The notes: generated by a model not told the origin, from the letters alone. Shown: positions 1 to 6,792, counted from the first letter of the stretch. The stretch: DNA of 9,241 nucleotides from Syntrophomonadaceae bacterium (GCA_028698695.1 JAQVWB010000070.1:1-9241); one strand, 5' to 3'. Numbers and translations: made by a program.

Positions 1-195
1 AAGAAGATAAATAAGCCCCCAGATCGCAAAGGTAAGTGCTGTAGGCGCAAATAGGTTTGGATAGGAATCGGACACCTGACCAGTATTAACACCATTAATA
101 GGAAGAATGTTTGCCAGAGCATTCACAAAAACCATTGCCAGATAAGTGATAAGAACTGAAATTTTTACAATTGTACTTGTGTTGGATTGTTCCAT
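1..195 (-). CDS. TspO/MBR-like tryptophan-rich sensory protein, N-terminal part
   Basis: This is the first 65 codons of a gene running off the left edge. The protein starts MEQSNTSTIVKISVLITYLA and continues as one hydrophobic helix, followed by a loop with NALANILPING, SDSYPNLFAP and FAIWGLIYLL. That loop pattern is typical of the tryptophan-rich sensory protein group of the TspO/MBR family in Firmicutes. These are multi-span membrane proteins of roughly 250 residues. TspO relatives bind porphyrins or similar ligands, but the role of this subgroup is poorly known. Two in-frame ATGs exist (201 and 195). The GAGGAG ribosome site lies about 8 bases before the ATG at 195 and only about 2 before the one at 201, so 195 is preferred. 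The gene is transcribed away from the rest of the window. The family assignment rests on about a quarter of the protein. Confidence 0.72.
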   Translation of the reverse strand, partial: MEQSNTSTIVKISVLITYLAMVFVNALANILPINGVNTGQVSDSYPNLFAPTALTFAIWGLIYLL

Positions 196-390
196 TTTCA
201 TCTCTCCTCACTACTCATAAACTTTAATTTATCCTGTAATTCGTTAGTACTATCTATTTTCCCTTGAGGATGCGAAAAAATACAACCGAGTGGCAGTTAG
301 CCGGTCATAAACCATGAATAAGCATCATAACATCCAAAATTGTTTTGAAAAATTATTAACCTGCAAACGCGAGATATGTTGATTACCAAT
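196..390. other. Intergenic region between tspO-like gene and toxin remnant
   Basis: This AT-rich spacer must hold the promoter of the leftward tspO-like gene, but I see no convincing -35/-10 pair. No antitoxin gene is visible, although one would be expected immediately before or after an intact RelE/ParE toxin. A 15-codon open frame at 270-317 has no ribosome site and is not called. Confidence 0.5.
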
Positions 391-694
391 ATGTATCTTT
401 CGAACGGATAAAGCAGAGGAACAGCTCCGTGATATCATTTTTTATATTGCAAATGATTCCGGTAATGTTGATATTGCCCTTGGATACCTTGATAAGATTG
501 AAACAGCAATCAATCTTATCAAGGAGTTTCCGGAGTCAGGAAGTATTCCTAAATATTCGATTTTAAAAAAGCAAGGGTATAGAGTGGTGATTGTTGAAAG
601 GCATCTTGTGTTTTATAAGATAAATGAGGAAGATAAGTTAGTTACTATATATGCCATTGTTGATGGGAGACGAGAATATCGCAATTTAATATAA
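391..694 (+). pseudogene. RelE/ParE-family toxin, frameshifted near the start
   Basis: The frame ending at the TAA at 692-694 reads RTDKAEEQLRDIIFYIANDS, then GYRVVIVERHLVFYKI and ends IYAIVDGRREYRNLI. These are hallmarks of the RelE/ParE type II toxin fold, and the length of about 100 residues is full for the family. This frame has no ATG, GTG or TTG: upstream it reaches a TGA at 380-382 with no start between. ATGs at 376 and 391 are in another frame, which ends at a TAA at 409-411. Removing one T from the run at 398-400 joins the ATG at 391 to the toxin as MYLRTDKAEEQ, which fits family N-termini. The simplest reading is a single-base insertion that inactivated the gene, or a sequencing error. 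RelE members cut mRNA on ribosomes and ParE members poison gyrase; which applies here cannot be told. No partner antitoxin is nearby, so the locus looks like a decayed orphan. Confidence 0.75.
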
Positions 695-1008
695 ATCGGG
701 ATGGTGGACACGTATGCCTGAATGAGAGCTATACAGACTGGAACAGCCTGACGGCAATCGGAGTCTACGATGATGAGTTGTACATCCTGACCAGATATTA
801 TCCAGGAGGCACTTACTATCCAGGAGCAGTAGGGCAGGTAAGTGCAATGAGAGACGGCTACTACAGGCTGGGCACGGATGGGAACATTACTAAAATAAGG
901 AGTTTTGTTTACGGCGATACCTTCCTTACGCCATCAGGAGTACTTTATTGCATACTTGGCTGGAAGCCAGCGGTAATGAATATTGTATCAAGAAAAATCA
1001 TGGAATAA
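695..1008 (+). pseudogene. C-terminal fragment of an unrecognised protein
   Basis: Directly after the toxin stop, an open frame without an ATG runs to the TAA at 1006-1008. It includes DGGHVCLNESYTDWNSLTAI, then YDDELYILTRYYPGG and RDGYYRLGTDGNITKI. The only nearby start is the TTG at 778, with no good ribosome site, and the protein-like sequence clearly extends upstream of it. It is rich in Gly, Tyr and Asp, with short strand-turn patterns that recall a beta-propeller or repeat-type secreted protein, but I do not recognise a family. The abrupt start next to another broken gene suggests a leftover piece from a rearrangement. Function is unknown. Confidence 0.4.
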
Positions 1009-1234
1009 ATCGGAATTCAACGCTGCAAATTATCCGACGCCAGACTTCAGGCCTTCCCGGATGCTTTGGATGGCTTGGATTCAAGGTTTAAAATGAAACA
1101 GCAGCCATATGCATTATTGACAGATAGGCATCAGGTAGCATTATTTTTTATAATCAAGGCATGTGGAGACAGTGATGGAGATGTCACAGACAGAAAATAG
1201 CGGTTGTTGAAAAGTTCGAGTGAGGTGAGTTATT
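1009..1234. other. Spacer with a short uncertain open frame
   Basis: No recognisable gene lies here. One plus-strand frame is open from just after the stop at 1008 to a TAG at 1198-1200. It contains an ATG at 1093 with a weak AAGG six bases before it, which would give a 35-residue peptide starting MKQQPYALLTDRHQ. I recognise no family, and the frame may be another decayed fragment. The last bases (GAGGTGAG, about 1222-1229) are the ribosome site of the following gene. Confidence 0.3.
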
Positions 1235-1873
1235 TTGATTGATATTACTTTATATATTAAAGATATAATTAATCCAACCGAAGATTTTACACGTTTTCTT
1301 AACGATTATTTCACAGGAGATCCTATAATAAGAATGAGAGTAGAGGAAGACCATACTGTTTGGAGCAGTTTAAAAGGTAAGGAATTGCAGGTTGCCAAGC
1401 AGATGATTCTTGAAAACCTGGGGCATGATACTGCTTATATTCGTGCGATAGGCATTTTTAGAGATAAAACGGGGATACCTCTATTAAAACGCCTTGCAGA
1501 AACTTTGGACTATAGATACTGCTATGAGAAATTATTATCGGCAAAGATTTTATATGATTGGATTGGCTATACAGAATACTTTGATTATCTTGAAAGGGTT
1601 CTTCCTGAGGGAGGAGAATATACGAAAATAGAATTGAGCTATTGGATACGAGGAATTCCAAAGGAGATTGCCTGCAAATACATATTTATGATGCTGGAAG
1701 ACTCCGAAAGTTTTGTAAGATGGTTTGCCTACGGTGCTTTAAAGGATTATTTTGGATTAGGAAAGCAAGAATATGAGGAAACCAAGTATTATACTTCTGA
1801 TGAAGTGTATGCAAATAAAAGACTATTATACAAAAGATTACAACAGCTAAAAGAGAAAATCTCAATGTTATGA
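1235..1873 (+). CDS. Hypothetical helical-repeat (HEAT-like) protein, 212 aa
   Basis: The protein begins at a TTG codon with a good GAGGTGAG site six bases before it; no in-frame ATG gives a better start. It has no signal peptide or membrane segment and is rich in Tyr, Lys and Glu. From about residue 60 it shows repeated amphipathic helix pairs, for example around DTAYIRAIGIF, YEKLLSAKILYDWIGY and ESFVRWFAYGALKDYFGL. This resembles HEAT/Armadillo-type repeats, but I cannot name a family. Proteins of this size and shape are often scaffolds, and in accessory regions some are immunity proteins next to toxin genes. The degraded toxin and protein fragments just upstream would allow that reading, but nothing proves it. 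It stands alone, with about 150 bases before panE. That it is a real gene is likely; its function is not known. Confidence 0.7.
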   Translation: MIDITLYIKDIINPTEDFTRFLNDYFTGDPIIRMRVEEDHTVWSSLKGKELQVAKQMILENLGHDTAYIRAIGIFRDKTGIPLLKRLAETLDYRYCYEKLLSAKILYDWIGYTEYFDYLERVLPEGGEYTKIELSYWIRGIPKEIACKYIFMMLEDSESFVRWFAYGALKDYFGLGKQEYEETKYYTSDEVYANKRLLYKRLQQLKEKISML

Positions 1874-1958
1874 ACCAACTATGCGTCGGTGATGGGATAC
1901 AACAATCCTGACCAAAATCATATGTATATTACCCCTGCTTTTTGTGATGCAAATCATA

Positions 1959-1964
1959 TATAAT
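1959..1964 (+). promoter_or_regulatory. Possible -10 element for panE
   Basis: A perfect TATAAT sits about 60 bases before the panE ATG. No good -35 box lies at the right distance (TGCTTT at 1936-1941, 17-base spacer, is weak), so this is a tentative call. Confidence 0.3.
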
Positions 1965-2025
1965 ACTAATAATATTTCCTTCCTGTGATAGCAATGGTGC
2001 GAATAATTCAAGGTGGTTGTGTAAA

Positions 2026-2964
2026 ATGAAAATACTTGTTTTCGGGCTGGGGGCCCTGGGTACGGTATATTCCTGTTTACTAAAGAATTCAGGACATTAT
2101 GTAGCTGGCGTTGACCAGCAATCAGTTATTGATGACATAAAAGTGCATGGTGTCAGAGTGACTGGTATTTGGGGAGAGCATGAGGCGCGACTGGACTGGC
2201 TGGCAACAAGTGTTGCCGAAATTCCTGACCGTGATTTTGACCTGATTATTTTAAGTGTCAAGGCTTATGAAACTGCGGGGGTAGCCGAAAAACTGCAGAG
2301 CTTGATAACTCCTGATACATATTTGATGCTGGCCCAGAATGGTTATGGCAATTTTGAAGCTGCTGCCCGTTATATAAATGCGGGCAATATTATCCTGGGG
2401 CGGGTTATATTCGGTTCAGAAACGATAGCCTCAGGTAATTCCAGGGTAACTGTTATCGCTGACGATGTAATCCTGGGTTCCCCATTAAATATTATCAGTT
2501 CGGAAGTACTGGAAGAAATGGCCCGCCTTTTCTCAGAGGCTGGGATTCCTACCCGTTATTCCGACGAAATTATGAAATATGTTTGGGGAAAGATTATTTA
2601 TAATTCAGCACTTAATCCCCTGGGCGCCATCCTGGAAGTAAGTTATGGCAAACTTGCTGAAATACCCGAAACCAGGCAATTGATGGACAGGATTATTGAA
2701 GAAATATTTGATGTTCTCTCAGCTCTGGACCAGCCAGCTCTGTGGCCGGATGCCACGGCCTATAAAGAGGCCTTTTACGGGCAGATGATACCTTCCACCC
2801 GTGATCATCATGCTTCCATGCTGCAGGACATTCAGCGAGGCAGGCGTACAGAAATTGATGCCCTTAATGGTGCAGTGGTCAGGTTGGGTGAACAGCTTGA
2901 TATAGATACCCCTGTCAACCGGGTTATCAGTACATTATTGAGAGCCAGGGAATCATGTTCCTGA
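2026..2964 (+). CDS. panE: 2-dehydropantoate 2-reductase (ketopantoate reductase family)
   Basis: The family enzyme reduces ketopantoate to pantoate with NADPH in the cytoplasm, a step toward pantothenate and coenzyme A. The 312-residue length is usual. The N-terminal Rossmann fold starts MKILVFGLGALGTVYS with the GLGALG dinucleotide motif at residues 7-12. SVKAYET (Lys79) and LAQNGYG (Asn105) follow. The C-terminal helical domain carries WGKIIYNSALNPL, with the catalytic Lys189, Asn193 and Asn197, and RRTEIDALNG, with Glu276. These correspond to known active-site residues of E. coli PanE. The ATG at 2026 is chosen because AAGGTGG lies nine bases upstream; a TTG at 2017 would add three residues but abuts that site. 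No other pantothenate gene is near. It precedes the oad operon by about 270 bases, so reduction of another 2-oxo acid is possible. Confidence 0.85.
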   Translation: MKILVFGLGALGTVYSCLLKNSGHYVAGVDQQSVIDDIKVHGVRVTGIWGEHEARLDWLATSVAEIPDRDFDLIILSVKAYETAGVAEKLQSLITPDTYLMLAQNGYGNFEAAARYINAGNIILGRVIFGSETIASGNSRVTVIADDVILGSPLNIISSEVLEEMARLFSEAGIPTRYSDEIMKYVWGKIIYNSALNPLGAILEVSYGKLAEIPETRQLMDRIIEEIFDVLSALDQPALWPDATAYKEAFYGQMIPSTRDHHASMLQDIQRGRRTEIDALNGAVVRLGEQLDIDTPVNRVISTLLRARESCS

Positions 2965-3034
2965 TTGAGAGTTTTGCATAATTATCGTCTTAAGAGTATT
3001 GTCATTTATAATGGGGCAGGAGAGTACTTTTACT

Positions 3035-3060
3035 TCATGTATACATTAAGGTATACATGA
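3035..3060. promoter_or_regulatory. Palindromic operator candidate upstream of the oad operon
   Basis: TCATGTATAC and GTATACATGA form a perfect 10-bp inverted repeat around a six-base centre (ATTAAG). Each arm contains GTATAC, itself a palindrome. No T-run follows, so it is not a simple terminator for panE. Sites built on GTATAC are typical of GntR/FadR-type repressors, which often control organic-acid genes. It lies about 170 bases before the alpha-subunit start. The operator role is inferred. Confidence 0.5.
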
Positions 3061-3179
3061 CAACAGCGGGGAATTATGAAGTATTCTATAAAAAGATGTT
3101 AAATCATGAATTACGTCATATATCATATGTATAATATTGGGAATATCGTTTCCGAAATCACCAGTTTACAAATAAATTA

Positions 3180-3207
3180 TTGTTTACAGTAGCTGAATTA
3201 TTATACA
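3180..3207 (+). promoter_or_regulatory. Probable sigma-A promoter of the oad operon
   Basis: TTGTTT (3180-3185) and TATACA (3202-3207) are separated by 16 bases, a fair match to a vegetative promoter. The -10 lies inside a small inverted repeat, ATTATT-ATAC-AATAAT (3197-3212), which might be a second binding site. Transcription would start near 3214, giving a leader of about 20 bases before the ATG at 3232. Confidence 0.4.
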
Positions 3208-3231
3208 ATAATGCAGAATGGGGTGAAAACT

Positions 3232-4608
3232 ATGAAGATAAATATTACTGAAACTGTATTAATAGATGCTAATCAATCTTTGATTGCAACCAGAATGCCT
3301 TTCGAAGATTTTGCAGAAGTTCTTGGATTAATTGATGAAGCCGGATATCATTCAGTTGAATGTTGGGGCGGAGCTACCTTTGATTCCTGCCTTAGATATT
3401 TGAACGAAGACCCCTGGGAAAGACTTAGAAAAATCAAATCAAAAATAAAGAAGACCAAACTCCAGATGCTTTTAAGAGGCCAGAATCTGTTGGGGTACAA
3501 ACATTATCCCGATGATGTGGTTAGAAAGTTTGTTGATCATTCTATCAAAAATGGTATAGATATCATAAGAATATTTGATGCTCTTAACGATTTCAGAAAT
3601 ATTGAAGTTGCCATGGACCAGACTTTAAAAAGTGGAGGACACGCACAGGGGGCTATTTGCTTTACCCTGAGTCCCATTCATAATATTGAAAACTATGTGA
3701 GTCTGGGAAAGCAACTGGAAGAGATGGGAGCAGACTCTGTTTGTATCAAGGATATGTCCGGAATTATGGGCCCTCAGGAGGCTTATGATTTGATCACTGC
3801 TTTGAAACAAACTATTAAATTACCGGTGGTGCTGCATACCCACTCCACTACGGGAATGGGACCGATTACCTATTTTAAGGCTGTTGAAGCGGGCTGTGAT
3901 GTAATCGATTGTGCTATTTCTGCATTTGCTGGCGGGACCTCCCAGCCTGCCACTGAATCCATGCATTTTGCCTTGAAGCAATCGGGGTATGAAACCGGAC
4001 TCAAAGAAAACATTCTAAAAGAAATTAATGATTTTTTCAAACCGGTCAAAGAAAAATTTGTTCAAACCGGTGTGCTGGAGCCTTATGTACTTGGTTCAGA
4101 TACAGATGCGCTGGTTTATCAGGTGCCTGGCGGGATGCTTTCTAATCTTATTGCTCAGTTAAAGCAGCAGAATGCATTGGATAAGTTACCGGAAGTGCTG
4201 CAGGAAATTCCGCAAGTCAGAAAAGAACTTGGCTACCCTCCGCTGGTAACCCCTATGAGTCAGATTGTTGGTGTACAGGCTACTACCAATGTATTGTTGG
4301 GAGAAAGATACAAGAGCATTTCCAAGGAAGTAAAGTCTTATTTAAAAGGTGAATATGGCAAGTCTCCCGGTGAATTGGATGCAGAGCTGGTAAAAAAGGT
4401 TCTGGGAGATGAGCCTCCTATTACGCATAGATTTGCAGACACTTTGGAGCCGGAATTTGAAAAGGCGAAGGAAAAGATAGGCAGTTTAGCCAAAAATGAT
4501 GAAGATGTGCTGTCTTATATTGCTTTCCCGCAGATTGCTGAAAAATTCTTTATGGATAGAGAAGAAAGTGCGGCTTTAAAAGTATCTTACAGCATTACTA
4601 AAATTTAA
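3232..4608 (+). CDS. oadA: Oxaloacetate decarboxylase alpha subunit (PycB/transcarboxylase 5S-type carboxyltransferase)
   Basis: This 458-residue cytoplasmic subunit should transfer CO2 from oxaloacetate to biotin on the separate carrier protein. It is a TIM-barrel carboxyltransferase with CWGGATFDSCLRYLNEDPWE (44-63), MLLRGQNLLGY with substrate-binding Arg82, the metal-ligand Lys173 in CIKDMSG, His202/His204 in LHTHSTTG, and Thr236 in AGGTSQPATE. The C-terminal PycB/OadA helper domain contains PGGMLSNL and PPLVTPMSQIVG. It ends without a biotin domain, as in the transcarboxylase 5S subunit. The start at 3232 is chosen because GGGGTG lies six bases before it; an upstream in-frame ATG at 3211 has no ribosome site. 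The oddity is the first motif, usually LRDAHQS, which here is LIDANQS: Asp12 is kept, but Arg becomes Ile11 and His becomes Asn14. The complex is typical of oxaloacetate decarboxylase, but the altered motif leaves the exact substrate open. Confidence 0.85.
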   Translation: MKINITETVLIDANQSLIATRMPFEDFAEVLGLIDEAGYHSVECWGGATFDSCLRYLNEDPWERLRKIKSKIKKTKLQMLLRGQNLLGYKHYPDDVVRKFVDHSIKNGIDIIRIFDALNDFRNIEVAMDQTLKSGGHAQGAICFTLSPIHNIENYVSLGKQLEEMGADSVCIKDMSGIMGPQEAYDLITALKQTIKLPVVLHTHSTTGMGPITYFKAVEAGCDVIDCAISAFAGGTSQPATESMHFALKQSGYETGLKENILKEINDFFKPVKEKFVQTGVLEPYVLGSDTDALVYQVPGGMLSNLIAQLKQQNALDKLPEVLQEIPQVRKELGYPPLVTPMSQIVGVQATTNVLLGERYKSISKEVKSYLKGEYGKSPGELDAELVKKVLGDEPPITHRFADTLEPEFEKAKEKIGSLAKNDEDVLSYIAFPQIAEKFFMDREESAALKVSYSITKI

Positions 4609-4620
4609 AGGAGAGCGCTT

Positions 4621-4965
4621 ATGAGTATAGTTGATGCATTGCTGGTATCGCTGCTGGGCCTGGGAGTGGTATTTTTAGTTTTGATATCGCTGAGCATTTT
4701 AATAAAGATTCTATCAGTGGTGCTGGGCTATATCGATAATAAATCAGACATATCGGCCGGTCAGATTATATCTCAGAATGGAATACCTGGGGGAACAATT
4801 AAAACAGAATCTATTGAGATTGCAGATTCTGGATGGTCTGCCGGCGAATTAAAGCTTATAGGGGTTGATGAAAAAACGGCGGCCATGATAATGGCAATCG
4901 TCAGTGATGAGAGCAAAATCCCTCTGTCTGAGCTGCAATTTAAAACTATAAGACTAATTGATTAA
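4621..4965 (+). CDS. oadG: OadG-like gamma subunit of Na+-pumping decarboxylase
   Basis: The protein has 114 residues with one N-terminal membrane helix (about 5-35, rich in Leu, Val and Ile), a polar linker, and a conserved C-terminal part, GVDEKTAAMIMAIVSDES then IPLSELQFKTIRLID. This layout is common in OadG-family proteins of anaerobic Firmicutes. Gamma subunits anchor and assemble the alpha subunit on the membrane beta subunit. In enterobacterial OadG the tail binds zinc through histidines, but this tail has none, so that function is not evident here. GGAG lies nine bases before the ATG, which is 12 bases after the alpha-subunit stop. The position between the alpha and biotin-carrier genes supports the call more strongly than sequence alone. 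Confidence 0.78.
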   Translation: MSIVDALLVSLLGLGVVFLVLISLSILIKILSVVLGYIDNKSDISAGQIISQNGIPGGTIKTESIEIADSGWSAGELKLIGVDEKTAAMIMAIVSDESKIPLSELQFKTIRLID

Positions 4966-4994
4966 TAGATTTCAACTCAATGGAGGGGATGAGA

Positions 4995-5390
4995 ATGAAG
5001 TATATTGTAACCATTAATGATAAGAGTTATGAAGTGGAAGTGGAAAAAGGGCAGGCAAATATAGTCGGTACTACACAGGTAGCTCCTGTTCCGGTACAGG
5101 CAGTTGTAAATACAAACGCAACTGTTGTGGAAACGACAGCACCTGTTGCACCTCCGGCACAGGCAGGGACATCTTCCGGTGAACCTATCAAAGCTCCCAT
5201 GCCCGGTACCATAATTGCCGTGCAGGTAAATCAGGGAGCTGCAGTAAAAAAAGGCGATGTTTTATTTATTATGGAAGCCATGAAAATGGAAAGTGAGATT
5301 ACGGCGGCAAAAGATGGCGTAGTTTCTCAGATAATGGTTGGAAAAGGTGCGTCTGTATCAACAGGCGACATCCTGCTTATGCTGCAGTAG
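4995..5390 (+). CDS. Biotin carrier protein of the decarboxylase
   Basis: This 131-residue soluble protein carries the biotin arm that moves carboxyl groups between the alpha and beta subunits. It has three parts: a short conserved N-terminus (MKYIVTINDKSYEVEVEKG), a flexible Ala/Pro/Thr/Val-rich linker at about 25-62, and a biotinyl domain from about 64 to the end. That domain contains the EAMKMES motif, with biotin attachment predicted at Lys97. It also has PMPGTI and two similar half-domains typical of the biotinyl/lipoyl fold. The ATG at 4995 follows GGAGGGG by about six bases; an in-frame ATG at 4980 overlaps that site and is not preferred. In many oxaloacetate decarboxylases this domain is fused to the alpha subunit, but here it is a separate gene, as in methylmalonyl-CoA decarboxylase and transcarboxylase systems. 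A biotin ligase must act on it from elsewhere in the genome. Confidence 0.92.
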   Translation: MKYIVTINDKSYEVEVEKGQANIVGTTQVAPVPVQAVVNTNATVVETTAPVAPPAQAGTSSGEPIKAPMPGTIIAVQVNQGAAVKKGDVLFIMEAMKMESEITAAKDGVVSQIMVGKGASVSTGDILLMLQ

Positions 5391-5404
5391 TTGGAGGGGA
5401 AATA

Positions 5405-6553
5405 ATGTCTATCTCTTTAGCCGAAACATTTTTTAATATATGGAATAGCTCTGGGTTTTCTGCCATGACCTGGCAGCAACTGCTGATGATCTGTGTAGCC
5501 TGCATCCTTATATATTTGGCAATTGTGAAGAAGTATGAGCCCTTATTGCTTTTACCCATTGCTTTTGGGGTCCTGCTGGCAAATCTGCCTATGGCCGACC
5601 TTATGGCACCGCCGCCTGCTGACCATTCCGGACCGGGGGGACTGCTGTATTATCTTTACCAGGGAGTAAAGCTGGGGATTTATCCTTCCCTGATATTCCT
5701 GGGTATTGGCGCCATGACGGATTTTGGACCATTGATTGCCAGGCCTTCCAGCCTGTTTCTGGGAGCGGCAGCCCAGCTGGGTATATACATAGCCTTTATT
5801 GTCGCGATTATTCTGGGTTTTGATCCAAAGGAGGCTGCTTCCATAGGGATCATTGGTGGTGCTGACGGCCCCACGGCTATATTTCTGACTAGCAAATTGG
5901 CACCGGAACTACTTCCGGCAATAGCGATTGCCGCATATTCATATATGGCATTGATTCCCATGATTCAACCGCCGATTATGAGGCTTCTCACTACTAAAAA
6001 GGAAAGAGAAATTGAAATGTTACAGCTTAGAGAAGTCTCCAAGCTGGAACGCATAGTATTTCCTATAGTGGTAACTATTATAGTTTGCTTGCTGCTTCCC
6101 TCGGTTGCTCCCCTAATCGGGATGTTAATGCTGGGTAATCTATTCAAGGAATCCGGTGTTGTAGAACGGTTGAATAATACTGCTCAAAACGCATTAATCA
6201 ATATTGTTACTATCTTTCTCGGGACTACTGTTGGTGCCACGGCAGTTGCATCAACATTTTTAAGGCCGGAAACCCTTAAAATAGTAGCTTTAGGACTGTT
6301 GGCATTCATTTTCAGCACTGTAGGCGGATTATTACTGGGTAAACTCATGTGTTTTCTGTCCGGCGGCAAAGTCAACCCGCTTATAGGTTCTGCAGGCGTT
6401 TCGGCAGTCCCTATGGCTGCCAGGGTATCCCAGGTGGAAGGTCAAAAAGCCAATCCGGCAAACTTCCTGCTTATGCATGCCATGGGACCCAATGTTGCAG
6501 GAGTTATAGGCTCGGCAGTAGCTGCAGGTTTCTTTTTAACCATGTTTGGATAG
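5405..6553 (+). CDS. oadB: Na+-transporting decarboxylase beta subunit
   Basis: This 382-residue integral membrane protein couples release of CO2 from carboxybiotin to export of Na+. It has many hydrophobic spans and the two family signatures. The first is IIGGADGPTAIF, with Asp154 aligning to the essential Asp203 of Klebsiella OadB. The second is NPLIGSAGVSAVPMAAR, with Asn324, Gly328 and Ser333 matching Asn373, Gly377 and Ser382 at identical spacing. NPANFLLMHAMGPNVAGVIG near the end is also typical. All ion-path residues named are present, so the pump should be active. The ATG lies five bases after GGAGGGG and 15 bases after the biotin carrier stop. Beta subunits of oxaloacetate, methylmalonyl-CoA and glutaconyl-CoA decarboxylases are alike; substrate choice comes from the alpha subunit. 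It is the last gene of the operon, and no clear terminator follows directly. Confidence 0.93.
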   Translation: MSISLAETFFNIWNSSGFSAMTWQQLLMICVACILIYLAIVKKYEPLLLLPIAFGVLLANLPMADLMAPPPADHSGPGGLLYYLYQGVKLGIYPSLIFLGIGAMTDFGPLIARPSSLFLGAAAQLGIYIAFIVAIILGFDPKEAASIGIIGGADGPTAIFLTSKLAPELLPAIAIAAYSYMALIPMIQPPIMRLLTTKKEREIEMLQLREVSKLERIVFPIVVTIIVCLLLPSVAPLIGMLMLGNLFKESGVVERLNNTAQNALINIVTIFLGTTVGATAVASTFLRPETLKIVALGLLAFIFSTVGGLLLGKLMCFLSGGKVNPLIGSAGVSAVPMAARVSQVEGQKANPANFLLMHAMGPNVAGVIGSAVAAGFFLTMFG

Positions 6554-6677
6554 CATCAGACAAGGGGACAGACCAAGACCACTGAAAAAGTATCATAAAT
6601 GTCATCCTGAGCAGCTGCAGGCGACGAAGGATCTCTTTTGGAAGTCTGTAATATTGGCCTTGCGCTAACGATATTCC

Positions 6678-6730
6678 CCCTAAGGGACTACACCCTAACG
6701 GGTACTAATGATACACCCTAATCGGGTGTA
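6678..6730. repeat. Three successive CCCTAA-GGG mini-hairpins
   Basis: CCC-TAA-GGG (6678-6686), ACCC-TAAC-GGGT (6692-6703) and TACACCC-TAATC-GGGTGTA (6712-6730) follow one another, with arms growing from 3 to 7 bp. The second and third lie in an imperfect direct repeat of about 24-28 bases starting at 6689 and 6712. They lie inside the MITE-like element. Confidence 0.55.
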
Positions 6731-6732
6731 AT

Positions 6733-6792
6733 TAATGATGCTGATGCTCCCCGGCACTCAGCATCATTATTAACCTAAATCTGAGTGCCGGG
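6733..6792. repeat. Two overlapping, mutually exclusive stem-loops
   Basis: TAATGATGCTGA (6733-6744) pairs perfectly with TCAGCATCATTA (6758-6769). CCCGGCACTCAG (6750-6761) pairs perfectly with CTGAGTGCCGGG (6781-6792). The bases at 6758-6761 belong to both stems, so only one can form at full length. The second, GC-rich stem could act as a factor-assisted terminator or mRNA end for either converging operon, but neither strand has a following T-run. Confidence 0.6.

Noticed and set aside
270..317. 15-codon open frame starting MRKNTTEW before the toxin remnant
   Set aside because: It is too short, has no proper ribosome site, and does not resemble an antitoxin.
5680..5961. 93-codon open frame antisense to oadB
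   Set aside because: It lies wholly inside a well-supported gene, has no ribosome site and no protein-family features. It reflects the codon bias of oadB.
6349..6585. 78-codon open frame overlapping the end of oadB
   Set aside because: It overlaps conserved oadB sequence in another frame and its product is Ser/Arg/Gly-rich without motifs.
6678..6730. CRISPR-like array
   Set aside because: The repeats are short, diverged, and without regular spacers or nearby cas genes.
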